Below are positions 33,171-43,033 of a stretch of DNA of 64,000 nt, piece by piece (position 1 is the stretch's first letter; each line of letters opens with the position of its first letter). Location: positions 127,001 through 191,000 of the forward strand of contig JACVTC010000207.1 of the NCBI GenBank assembly GCA_016946835.1. The letters are read 5' to 3'. Origin of the DNA: Neocallimastix lanati (nom. inval.) (lineage: Eukaryota > Neocallimastigomycota > Neocallimastigomycetes > Neocallimastigales > Neocallimastigaceae). A model generated the notes under the pieces. It searched no databases and had not been told where the DNA came from. It saw only the letters and a list, made by a program, of their open reading frames with translations. Made by a program: the position numbers and the translations under genes.

Positions 33171-33204
33171 GGTTAAGCTCAGTTGTAGACTGAGACTCTT
33201 AATC
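33171..33204 (-). promoter_or_regulatory. Copia-2 primer-binding site with extended tRNA-Lys match
   Basis: Next to the 5' LTR the plus strand shows AAGCTCAGTTGTAGA and then CTGAGACTCTTAATC. Together these follow the D arm and anticodon stem-loop of tRNA-Lys(CUU) with a few bases missing. The anticodon-loop part is shared with Copia-1. The extra D-arm match is only in Copia-2. Confidence 0.7.
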
Positions 33205-33443
33205 TATTAAACACCAAAAACAAATATTGAGAAAATTAGATATATTTTTAGAGTAGTATTTTATATATAATACTTAATATTTAATTTTATTTATCTTTAT
33301 TTTTTACGATTACAAAAGTGTATATTTTTAACAAGGTTACATTTTTATTTCTTTTATAATTTTATTTAAATATAATATTCTGATTGGGTAAATTATATTA
33401 AGATCATTATTAAGTATTTATTTTTTTTTTTTATATTCTAACA
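33205..33443 (-). repeat. Copia-2 5' LTR
   Basis: The LTR is 239 bp, begins TATTAAACACC and ends TATTCTAACA on the plus strand, and matches 27137-27377 almost base for base. The target duplication TATTT follows at 33444-33448. Confidence 0.92.
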
Positions 33444-33448
33444 TATTT

Positions 33449-33767
33449 TAATAAAAAAAAAATTAAAAATTTGTACTACAAAAAAAAATTTTGCTGATTA
33501 TTTTAATATTCATCATTAATTAAAAAAATTTTTTTTTTTTTTTTTTTTTTTTTATTAAAAGTTTGTTCTACACTAAAGAAAAATTTAATTTATTATTTAT
33601 TAAAAAAATTTATTAATGAAATATTTATTATTTTAATAAAAGGAAAAATGTATATATATATATATATATATTTTTAATTTTATTGAAAAATAAAATAATA
33701 ATAATAATAATAATAGGCGAACAAATTTATAAAAGCCTAAAATAAAATAAAAAAAAAACAATATATT
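33449..33767. other. Low-complexity spacer
   Basis: Poly-T at about 33527-33553, TA repeats at 33652-33670 and ATA repeats at 33696-33716. No gene is seen. Confidence 0.6.
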
Positions 33768-34060
33768 TTAACGTCACTTCGCAAGAATGACTAGGGTTTT
33801 ATCAGGGATCGAACCTGACCTACCTCTTATTTTCTGCGCGAGTGAACAAACTATCACCTGTTGAAGTGTGTAGTTGCCTTCAGCGTGAAGGTTTTCCAGT
33901 TCTAGGGCATATTTGCCTAATTGTCAAGGATTTGTTCCTTGAGATACTCGGGTTTACAATCTACAAAACCTTGCAAAATTGTAAATAAGAGTTTATGAAA
34001 TTAATATCCTGTAAGCTAACACTGTCTTACTCGAATATTAACTTCGTAAATTTGTTAACT
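33768..34060. other. Higher-GC island with tRNA-like T arm
   Basis: A compositional island. Read on the minus strand it has TCAGGTTCGATCCCTGA (about 33812-33828), a perfect 5-bp T-arm stem around a TTCGATC loop and a good Pol III B box. GTGATAGTTTGTTCAC upstream can form a D-arm-like stem. No matching acceptor or anticodon stem is found. On the plus strand TGTGTAGTTGCCTTCAGCGT and GGTTTTCCAGTTC (33870-33905) resemble the tRNA-like core of the island in MULE1. A tRNA-derived SINE or relic is likely; a working tRNA is not. Confidence 0.45.
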
Positions 34061-34313
34061 TTTTAATATTTTTTTTTATTATTATTTTTTATCTATAATC
34101 TATAATTAAATAAAGTTACTACAAAAACTAAAGTTTTCCAAAGTTTTTTTTTTTGTTTTTTTTTTTTATTATTATTATAACTTTTATTATTATCATTATT
34201 AATATTAAATTATTAATTATTTTTATTTAACAAAACTTTTGGATAATCTGATAGTATACCCTGTCTGACGTGCAGCTTGCCTCTTCACGGCGTCATGCCA
34301 CGCGGGTACCACG
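34061..34313. other. Spacer ending in a short GC-rich block
   Basis: AT-rich with poly-T tracts, then a GC-rich block at 34249-34313 (CTGTCTGACGTGCAGCTTGC and CACGGCGTCATGCCACGCG). The block ends where Copia coding sequence begins. I cannot assign it. Confidence 0.4.
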
Positions 34314-35855
34314 GCTACATGGATATTTTTGTTAAAAAGTAAAATCGAAACTATTGATGTAATTATCAATATGTTCAAATTTTTGAATAATATTTTTAAT
34401 GAAAATAAAATTAAATATTTTAAATCAGATAATGGTAGAGAATATAATAAAAGAAAAATTTTAGAATTTTGTAAAAATAATGGAATAAGAAAAATCTATT
34501 CCCCACCTTATAATCCTGAAAATAATGGTCTGGCTGAAAGGTTTAATCAAACCATTATTTCATGTGCAAAAACCTTATTATTTTGGAGCAAATTATCTGA
34601 ATATTTCTGGGATTTTGCCTTTACCTACGCAAATTATATATATAACAAAGTACCACATAGTGGTATTGATAATAAAATTCCAGAAGAAATCTTTTACAAT
34701 AAAAAAGTCAATTTAAAATACATAAAAGTATTTAGTTGTATTGCTTATTATAAGGATTATTCTCGAGATAAAGGAAAATTTAACTCCAACGCTAACAAAG
34801 GAATTTTTCTAGGATTCTATGAACAATCCTATAGTTACCTTATTATGGATTATGAAAATTTCAAAATGCATCGTGTAAGACAAATTCAATGCATAGAAGA
34901 CGAACCGGCTAATATTTCACTTTCTGATAATGTAACAAATGATTTGACCAACAGCAACTTCCTTAATTTTAATTTCATTAACAATACTCAATTAACAAAC
35001 TGTAGTAATTTCATTAATACAGTATATAATAATAACGAAGATTTTAATTATCAATTAAATGGTGTTAATAATTTATTTCAAAAATTAAATTTAAACGAAA
35101 AATCAGATGAAACTCAGATGGAAATTGATAATGAATTTTCTAATAAAAATAAATATAAGCCTGAATATAACAATCCCATTTCAATAAAGCGCTTCCAAAA
35201 TGCTTATGATTGCTATAATTTACATAGTAATTTAAATAAAAATTTATATAATAATTACTACGATAAAAACGATCATTATTATGCTAAAAATAATAATTTC
35301 AAGTTTGATCAAAGTAAAAATATTTTTATTAATAAAAATATTTCAAAAAATGAGCAAAAAATAAAAAATTATAATAATATAAATCAAACCTTATTTAATA
35401 ATAAACTAAGTAAAAACAATCCAGAACAAAATCAAACCTTGGTTAATAATATGTTGAATAAAAATAATTTTGAACAAAATCTAATCCTATATAATAATAA
35501 ACTGAATAAAAATTATTCTAAACAAAATCAAACCCTATTTAATAATAATTTTAATGCAAATAATTCTGAAAAGAAATCAAATAATAAAATTTTCATTAAC
35601 AATAAATTTCATATAAAGAAAAATCATCATGATAATAATAAACATGTTACAAAAAGTAAAAATAATAAATATATCAAGAACTTAGTATCAATATCAACCA
35701 ATATTCCTATGACATACAATAACGCTATTACCTGTAAAAATAAGGAATATCGGAAGGATGTTATTAATAATGAACTTAACAACCTATATGACAATAAAAT
35801 AATGACTTATGTTAAAAATATTCCAAAAGGGCAAAATGTACAGGCAATAATTTAA
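34314..35855 (+). mobile_element. Truncated Copia fragment, integrase onward (fossil)
   Basis: An open stretch that begins inside the integrase core (FKSDNGREYN, NPENNGLAERFNQTI, IKVFSCIAYY, GIFLGFYEQ). It continues through a long Asn/Lys-rich linker with repeats such as NKNNFEQNL and NQTLFNNK, and ends just as the reverse transcriptase would start (MTYNNAITC ... VINNELNNLYDNK). No LTR, protease, gag or polymerase is present. It is a broken piece of a third Copia lineage on the plus strand, distinct from Copia-1 and Copia-2. Confidence 0.85.
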
Positions 35856-35970
35856 TATCTGAAAATAAAGATCCATTTAATAAAACTATTTATAAAAGTG
35901 CTATTTATAACTAATTAAGGATTTGAGAAAGAATATAATTGTGAAAAAAAAATTTTTTTTAATTATTTAT

Positions 35971-36085
35971 TAAATGCTTTCAACAACGCATCAATACTTT
36001 CATCTATAATGATATTTCCTTTTTCAGTTAGATGAGTATGGTCATACCAAAAAAATATTATCAATATCTGTTTTGTTTTTATCTG
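35971..36085 (-). pseudogene. C-terminal fragment of an SGNH/GDSL-type hydrolase
   Basis: The minus strand reads FFWYDHTHLTEKGNIIIDES and then IDALLKAFNK before a stop. A D-x-x-H with the pattern DHTHLTEKGN near the end is the catalytic Asp-His block of SGNH/GDSL esterases, a family common among gut-fungal carbohydrate esterases. The rest of the gene is absent; upstream the sequence turns into a hairpin and AT spacer. The identification rests on one motif. Confidence 0.5.
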
Positions 36086-36096
36086 AAACAGATATT
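36063..36096. repeat. Perfect 11-bp inverted repeat
   Basis: AATATCTGTTT (36063-36073) and AAACAGATATT (36086-36096) form a perfect 11-bp stem with a 12-base loop, overlapping the upstream edge of the hydrolase fragment. It could be the scar or end of a small element; nothing else supports this. Confidence 0.7.
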
Positions 36097-36382
36097 AATA
36101 ATTAATTTTTACATGAATAATTGTTTTACTCCTTTAGTACATATAAATTATTTATTATTTATTATTTAATTATTTCTTATTTAATTATTTCTTATTTAAT
36201 TATTTATTATTTATTATTCAATTATTTATTATTTATTATTTATTATGTTATTTTTTTTTTTTATTTTTATTCTTTTTTATTATTTATACATTTTGTATTT
36301 TGTTTAAGTAAAAATAATTATCAATATTTTAATTATAATAAAATAGATATTATTTTTTTTTTAAAAAAAAAAAAAAAAAAAT
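36097..36382. other. TTATTATTTAATTATT microsatellite spacer
   Basis: A tract of TTATTTAATTATTTCT-type units at 36140-36260 and a poly-A run at 36362-36381. It is the presumed 3' flank of the PD-(D/E)XK gene. The open frame across it is low-complexity. Confidence 0.65.
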
Positions 36383-37654
36383 CTACATGAATCTTCTTCT
36401 TTTTTCTTTATCAAATTCTTCTTTCTCAATATAATAAATATTGGAAATTTCACAAATTTCTATTAATTGATTTATATCCAGATTTAAAATAATCGCCAAT
36501 TCCCTAATACTACGTTTTGGATTATTTATAAAATTATCAATATTCTTTAAATCATCCTTAGACAATTTACAATGATCCTTAATTTCATCTAGAGATAATT
36601 TTCTTTTTTTCAACAATGGTATTACAAAACGAACAGCTGAAATTTTTTCTCCATTTTTTTCTCCATCTATGTATTTTTCTTTACCATATTCACTCATTGC
36701 AGATAAATGATCCCTTTCAACTTTTTCTATTCTTTCATACGCTTCACGAATTTCTCCACAAGTTCCTAAATAATTAAGATAATTATATGCTCTTTTAAAT
36801 AATTTTTTTTCGGTATCTTTATATATTTCAGGTTTCAACAAAAATTTAATCCAACTATATTTTTCTGATTCAAGTTGATTTTTATTTATTTCATTTAAAA
36901 ATTTAGGCAATTCAATAAAATGAAAAATCAAAGAATTTTCAAAAATTTCTGTTTTATTTGTTTGAGTATTTTGAATAGTATATACAGAGTGACATCTATT
37001 TTGTAATTCGTTTATGTACGCATTATATTCACTTTCATTATTAAATTGTTCACTATTTACCGTACTATCCTTAATGGCAACATAATTTAATATATTTATC
37101 ATAACTAAATCTGGTACTTTTTCATATGGTTCATTTCTGGGTAAAGAATGGAAAATTATACCAGCAGCATAGTATAATGATCGCTTCCCCATATGACCTT
37201 TATTATTCATTTGAATTTCAATATTAATTAGTTTGTTCGTCCTGGTTTTCGCAAGTAAATCTATATTTTCAGGATATATTATTTTATCAATATCTCGTTT
37301 TTTTCTTTCATTTGTTTCTCTTAAGTTATAATTTGAAGATGGTGTTTCTATAAATGGATTAACTAATACATCCATTCTTCCCAATTTTCCATATAATTCA
37401 TTATTTTCTTCTTTATCATTTACCTCTTTTTCTTCATTGGATTGATTTGTTTCTTCATTATTATTTTTTTTCATATTACCTATTAATGATTTGTCTGCTT
37501 TTACAGGAACTATCTCTGTGTTAATATAAGATAAATCTACAATTGGATTTTTTTCAAATTCCAATATTTTATTTAAAAAATCAATCATTATATCTTTGTT
37601 TTGAGATACCCCAAATAAATTTTTAAATATAACATCATTTTTCGGATCAAGCAT
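36383..37654 (-). CDS. PD-(D/E)XK nuclease transposase-family protein (Rpn-like)
   Basis: An intact 423-residue frame. The N-terminus LDPKNDVIFKNLFG and the catalytic block IDLLAKTRTNKLINIEIQ (D132, E146-x-Q148), followed by KRSLYYAAGIIF, are hallmarks of the PDDEXK_2 / recombination-promoting-nuclease group, which cuts DNA and is widespread in bacteria. Residues about 58-130 hold a charged low-complexity insertion (NNNEETNQSNEEKEVNDKEE), unusual for bacterial members. The C-terminal half is helical with FDKEKRRRFM at the end. An origin by transfer from rumen bacteria is plausible from family distribution and is an inference. A nearly identical 5' piece lies at 17803-18074, so the locus has duplicated recently. 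No terminal inverted repeats were found. Confidence 0.88.
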   Translation of the reverse strand: MLDPKNDVIFKNLFGVSQNKDIMIDFLNKILEFEKNPIVDLSYINTEIVPVKADKSLIGNMKKNNNEETNQSNEEKEVNDKEENNELYGKLGRMDVLVNPFIETPSSNYNLRETNERKKRDIDKIIYPENIDLLAKTRTNKLINIEIQMNNKGHMGKRSLYYAAGIIFHSLPRNEPYEKVPDLVMINILNYVAIKDSTVNSEQFNNESEYNAYINELQNRCHSVYTIQNTQTNKTEIFENSLIFHFIELPKFLNEINKNQLESEKYSWIKFLLKPEIYKDTEKKLFKRAYNYLNYLGTCGEIREAYERIEKVERDHLSAMSEYGKEKYIDGEKNGEKISAVRFVIPLLKKRKLSLDEIKDHCKLSKDDLKNIDNFINNPKRSIRELAIILNLDINQLIEICEISNIYYIEKEEFDKEKRRRFM

Positions 37655-38003
37655 CTTTTTTTCTTTTTCAAAAATATTAATTAACTAATAATTAAAATAA
37701 TTAAAATTAAAATTTAAAATTTTTTATTTTATTATTTTTCTTTTTATTTATTTTCTTTTTTTAAAATTTTATTAATATCTGTTAGAAAAATTACAATTAT
37801 ATTTGATACTATATATTTATTGATATGCTTTAATATATTAATTATTACAATATTATATTTTGGTGAGTAAGAACCAATTATTATTAAATATATTTTTATG
37901 AAATTATATATTATATGAGCATTAAAATAATTGGTAGAATATCATATGACTATACTATTATTTCAATGAGTAATAATATATATAAAATAATAAATACATG
38001 ATA
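37655..38003. other. Upstream region with the MULE1 empty site
   Basis: 37808-37920 matches 18097-18185 joined to 22204-22231. The target ATTTTTATG is at 37892-37900 and occurs once, so this is the pre-insertion form of the MULE1 site. A block at about 37672-37808 is missing from the other copy. Confidence 0.8.
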
Positions 38004-39075
38004 TATTATGATATAAAATGAAAATAAAAACCTTAATTATTAATAAATTATTTTATTAATAATTACATAAAAATAAATGATATAAAACAAATATGTAGCA
38101 ATATAGCAGCAATATTTATATATTTAATAATAATTATTAAATATTAAATTTATATTTTTTTTGTCAATAATAATATTTGAAATAATTTTATTATTCATAT
38201 ATTATTCAATATTCATATATATTATTTATTATAATATGAAATATATTAAATATATTAAATAGTTAATTTCTTCTAAATATATTTAATAAGAATATTATTA
38301 TATATAATTTAAATATTCTTATTTATTTTAAAGTTTATATTAAAAATGCATAATACTTCTATATATTATAATATAATGAAATAGTTTTAGTTATTTTAAT
38401 TATAATTAAATATATATAGTTGATATTATTTATTAATATTTATTATATAATTATATTCTTATATATTTAACTTTATTATTCTTATTTTCATTTTAAGAAT
38501 TATATAGTTATATTTATTATATTTATTATTTTAATATATATTTATTATATATTATACTATACTCCGATATAATATATTTTAAATGTATATTTATTATTAT
38601 TAATATTAACTTTATTATTCTTATTTTCATTTTTAAGAATTATATAGTTATAGTTATTATATTTATTATTTCTAATATATATTTATAATATATTATACTA
38701 CACTCCGATATAGTATATTTTAAATGTATATTTATTATTATTAATATTAACTTTATTATTCTTATTTTCATTTTTAAGAATTATATAGTTATAGTTATTA
38801 TATTTATTATTTCTAATATATATTTATTATATATTATACTATACTCCGATATAATATATTTTAAATGTATATTTATTATTATTAATATTTGATAATTATT
38901 ATATGATATAAAATGAAAATAAAAACTTTAATTATTAATAAATTATTTTATTAATAATTACATAAAAATAAATCATGATATAAAACAAATATGTGTAGCA
39001 ACATATTTGTATATTTAATAATAATTATTAAATATTATATTTATATCTTTTTGATAATAATTATTTTATTTTATT
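38004..39075. repeat. Pair of ~170-bp direct repeats 0.9 kb apart
   Basis: 38004-38180 and 38903-39075 share ATGATATAAAATGAAAATAA, TTAATAATTACATAAAAATA, GATATAAAACAAATATGT and a following TTTAATAATAATTATTAAAT. A further partial copy starts at 42148, next to repeat R copy B, and a fainter one near 6690. The pair could be the ends of a non-autonomous element or pieces of a longer repeat R. Confidence 0.7.
38455..38890. repeat. Tandem repeat, ~125-130-bp unit
   Basis: Three to three and a half near-identical units with CTTTATTATTCTTATTTTCA, TTAAGAATTATATAGTTATA and ACTCCGATATAATATATTTT. It lies between the two 170-bp direct repeats. Confidence 0.85.
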
Positions 39076-39324
39076 TTATTTCAATATGTATTATTATAAT
39101 TATAATAATTATAATACTTTAATTCATATAAAATTTATATAGTTCTATATATTAGAATATATAATTAATATTTTACCTATTTCTTAAAAATTAAATTATT
39201 TATATTAGAAATAGAGAACTCTCTTGTAAATTTTTAGGAATTAGAATTATTATTTTAATTGTACGAATTTATAATTTTATTAATAAAATTTACTAAACTA
39301 CCATTATTTAAAACCCACTGCTTA

Positions 39325-40085
39325 TAAATTATTGCACATAAAAGTCCCGCATATCAATCAATTAATCACTTGATTAATTATCATATGATTTATAAAATAA
39401 TCCAGAAATAACGTGATTTAAGATAAATTTATGTAATATCATAAATTTATCTAAAAATACATAAAATTAATGTAAACATAAAATTTATAACATAAATTTT
39501 ATGTTATGTAAGTAGGTAAATAATATATAAATTAATTAAGTTTTATTTTATTTTAATTATTTTATTTTATTATATTTTTATTATATTTTTATAATATTTT
39601 TATATTTTATATTTTATAATTATTTTATTATTTATATTATACTCTTTATAATATTTAACTAAATATTTAATTCTTATTATTTTAAAATAGTTTACAATCA
39701 AAGAGTATTATATAAAGAATACCTTTTTCTTTATATTTATTCTTTGTAATTTTGCAGTTTTGCAAATTGCCATTCATGCAATTCAAATAGTTAAAATTAT
39801 AATAATAAATTGCCAAAATAAATATATTTTATTAGTAAAATTAATTTAAAGATATTTAATATGAATTTATAAAAATTATTATTTATTTAAATTAATTTTA
39901 ATTATAAAATAAATAAATAAATATTTAATAAATAAATAAATATTTAATAAATAAGTAAATAAAATTATATCATATTAATAAATTTCATAAATAATTCATA
40001 TAACTTCTCCCAGTAAGAGACTGAACCAAGGCGTACTTTACCAAATGGTGGAGATATCGGTTCTCTTTGGAGGGGAAGAAGTTAT
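39325..40085. repeat. Dispersed repeat R, copy A
   Basis: The most complete uninterrupted copy, about 760 bp, starting CACATAAAAGTCCCGCATAT. It has characteristic blocks ATTATATAAAGAATACCTTT and TTTTGCAGTTTTGCAAATTG and ends in the conserved AAGAGACTGAACCAAGGCG block. Copies B (split) and C are at 42148-46345 and 46466-47110. There is no coding potential, so it is non-autonomous or non-coding. Confidence 0.8.
40002..40083. repeat. Terminal hairpin of repeat R copy A
   Basis: AACTTCTCCC...AGAGACTGAACC on the left can pair with GGTTCTCTTTGGAGGGGAAGAAGTT on the right around a ~30-base loop, a long imperfect stem. The left arm is conserved in copies B (46295) and C (47063); the right arm is clear only here. 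Confidence 0.6.
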
Positions 40086-40526
40086 AATTATTTTACAATA
40101 ATTATTAAAAAAAAAATAATATAAAAAAATAAAAATATATAATTTCTAATTTCTTAAAGACATATATTTCAAAAATTTAAAAATTAATTTTAAAAATTAG
40201 TTTTATTAAATTTTTTTTTAGTATTTTATATATAAATATATCTTAATATATATTTATATAAATTATAACAAAATTGATTAAATAGTATTATATATAAATG
40301 TATTGTAAAATATATTTATATAATTTTATTAAAAGAGTTGATTATATTTTATTATATATATAAATATATTGTAATATATATTTATATTTATTAAAAAAAT
40401 AAAAAAATTTTTTTTTAGTTAATTTTAATAATTATTTTATTTTTTTTTAACTCTAATGATAAATATTTTATAAATTAGTAATTATGTTATCTTTTATATT
40501 TTAATTAAAATAGTTATATATATAAA
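40086..40526. other. AT-rich spacer upstream of the Asn-rich gene
   Basis: AT-rich with several TATATAAATATAT segments (about 40230-40380) and poly-A/T runs. No gene is seen. Confidence 0.5.
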
Positions 40527-41974
40527 ATGAATAATAATTCAGGGAGAAGAATAACTCCCTATAACCAAACCAATAATAATAATAATAAAGAAGAAATCCT
40601 TAAAAAGTATTTAAAGAATATTATAACAGAAATTTACCCCCATAAACAATATTTTGAAGCAAAGGAAATTCCTAATATTCTCAAAGTAATTATGAAGAAA
40701 GAAATAATCGAAATTGAAGGTTTGGAGGATGAAGATTCAGTAGAAATGTTAATTAAACTTTACGAATCGGAACTACAAGATATATCCTTATCAGATATGT
40801 GTGACTCAATTTTATCATTCATTTCAGAAGAAAAGCAAGATTTTATTTTTCAAAATTTTAATAACCAAAACTTTAAGGATCAAGGTTGTAACACTCAAAA
40901 TTGTAACAATCAAAATTTTCATAATCAAAACTTTAATAATAAAAATTTTAATTATCAAAAATTTAACAATCAAAATTTTTATAATCAAAACTTTAATAAT
41001 CAAAATCTCAATAATCAAAATTTTTATAATCAAAGTTTTAACAATCAAAAATTTAATAATCAAAATTTTTATAATCAAAATTTTAACAATCAAAATTTTA
41101 TTAATCAAAATTTTATTAATCAAAATTTTATTAATCAAAATTTTAATAATCAAAATTTTTATAATTTTAATTTTAATAATTCGGATTTTAATAATAATTT
41201 CAATAATAATTTCAATATTGATTATAATAACAATAATAATAACTTAAAAATAATCAGAACAATAATATCGGAATTAATCAAGATAATAAAACTAATAATG
41301 GAAATAGTAATACTAAAAATAACAATAAAATAAATAATAACGGAAAATTTAACGATGAAATTAAAAATATTAAGAATAAAATTAATAAAAACAATAAAGT
41401 TAAAGAAGAAATTCTAAATAAAAATAGTTTTGATAACATTAAGACTGTTATTAATAAATCTAATATTAATAATAATATTGAAAAGGTACAAGAGATTAAA
41501 ATAAAAAGCATAAATACTAAGATGGATCTGAATGGAAATCACAATATGATTAATGAGAAAAATATGGTTAATAAAAATAATAATACTAATGAATTGAAAT
41601 GCAACAAAATTAATATTGATAATAATAATATTAAAAATAATGAAATTATTAAAACTAGTAATAGTTATAATTCTAAAAATAGCAAGAGTAAAAAGCATAA
41701 ATTGCAAAACAATAAAATTATTATTGATTATAATTCTATTAAAGATAATGAAATTATTAAAATTAACAGTAAAAATAATTTTGAAAATAACAATAATAAA
41801 AAGCAAAAATTGAAAAACAATAAAATTAATATTAATAACAATAATATTTCCGACACTAAAAATTTAAACAATAAATTAAAAATATTATGGGTATTGAAAA
41901 ATTATAAATATCGGAGAAAAATATTATTGTTATTAACAAAAAAAAAAAAAAAAATATTATTGTTATTAAATTAA
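40527..41974 (+). CDS. Asn/Gln-rich repeat protein gene with one frame change
   Basis: The first ~110 residues are a complex, helical, acidic region (EEILKKYLKNIITEIYPHKQ, LEDEDSVEMLIKLYESELQD) that I do not recognise. From about residue 112 to 215 the protein is a tandem repeat of about 20 pentapeptides of the form N-x-Q-N-F (15-bp DNA units, 40850-41160). The annotated frame then turns hydrophobic and stops at 41333. From about 41250 another frame continues the same Asn/Lys-rich style to 41974 (for example MDLNGNHNMINEKN), so one single-base length change in the A-rich ACTTAAAAATAATC segment is likely. It may be a sequencing slip, a real mutation or a small intron. Asn/Gln-rich repeats can be prion-like, but no function is shown. 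Confidence 0.6.
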
Positions 41975-42147
41975 AATTATTTTTAACACACAAAAAAAAA
42001 AATTTTTTTTTAATAATTAATTTCTAATATATTCAAATTTAACTATTGAACTCTGTAAAATAAAAAAAATTCTATAAAAACATAAAAATATAATAAAATT
42101 CAACTAATCAACTATACCATAGTTGTAAATTTAGGAGGGACGAATGA
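41975..42147. other. AT-rich spacer
   Basis: Short A/T-rich stretch between the Asn-rich gene and repeat R copy B. Nothing is recognised. Confidence 0.5.
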
Positions 42148-43033
42148 TATGAAATGAAAATAAAAACCTTAATTATTAATAAATTATTTTATTAATAATT
42201 ACATAAAAATAAGTCAATTAATCACTTGATTAATTATCATATGATTTATAAAATGATCCAAAAATAACGTGATATAAGATAAATTTATGTAACATCATAA
42301 ATTCTATTAAATACATGGATGTGAAGCATTTCGACATAATTTATGTATAATCATCATAAATATTTGTACAATGTGTATAATATATGTAATACGCCACTAT
42401 TTTCAACGTATATTTTTATTTATTAGCATTAAAAAAATAAAATAAAAACAAAAAAAAAGAATAAATAAAAGAATAAATGTATTTTAGCATTAAAAAAATA
42501 AAATAAAAACAAAAAAAGAATATATAAGTTTTCTGTTGAGAATTTTATTTTATTTTTATTTTTTTTTAATTTTATTTTATTATTATATTTTATTATTAAA
42601 TATTTTAATAATAAAACCTTTCCATTTTATTTTATTCAAATAAAATAAATAAAATTATATATTTTATTATTAAATTAATTAAATAATAGAATAAAATTTA
42701 TTATAATATTAAATATTTATTATTAATAAAATTTAAATATTGATATTAATATTAATAAAATATTTTGATATTGATATTAATAAAATATTTTATATTGATA
42801 TTAATAAAATATTTTGATATTGATATTAATAAAATATATTGATATTGATATAAATATAATTTAAACTATATATATTCTAGTTAATTATTATTCATAAATT
42901 TAGAGTGTGTTTAATTCTATAAACATTTATAACATAAATCAATGATATCATTTTTATCACATTTTTTATCAATTAATTTGGATTCCTTTTTTTTTGTATT
43001 TTTTAATGAAATCATTGATTTCATCAGTTTCTG

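Larger units (their letters stand above)
27137..33443 (-). mobile_element. Copia-2, LTR retrotransposon (Ty1/Copia), broken
   Basis: A Ty1/Copia-family element of 6.3 kb on the minus strand. LTRs at 27137-27377 and 33205-33443 (241 and 239 bp) differ by about one substitution and a few short-repeat length changes, so the insertion is young. The target duplication TATTT flanks it (27132-27136 and 33444-33448). On its own strand the order is 5' LTR (right), primer-binding site, a leader with stem-loop repeats, gag, protease, integrase, reverse transcriptase, RNase H, purine-rich tract and 3' LTR. The coding region is broken, with about four or five breaks, so it is a recently inserted but defective copy. 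The LTR termini are TG...TA rather than TG...CA. Confidence 0.94.

Noticed and set aside
33800-33870. Functional tRNA gene on the minus strand
   Set aside because: The T arm is perfect but the acceptor and anticodon stems do not pair.
37655-37925. Terminal inverted repeats of the PD-(D/E)XK gene as a transposon
   Set aside because: The upstream border near 37920 is shared by two copies, but the downstream border is missing in the truncated copy and no inverted match was found.
39325-40085. Helitron end (terminal hairpin)
   Set aside because: A hairpin is present but no CTRR terminus, no TC start and no helicase were seen.
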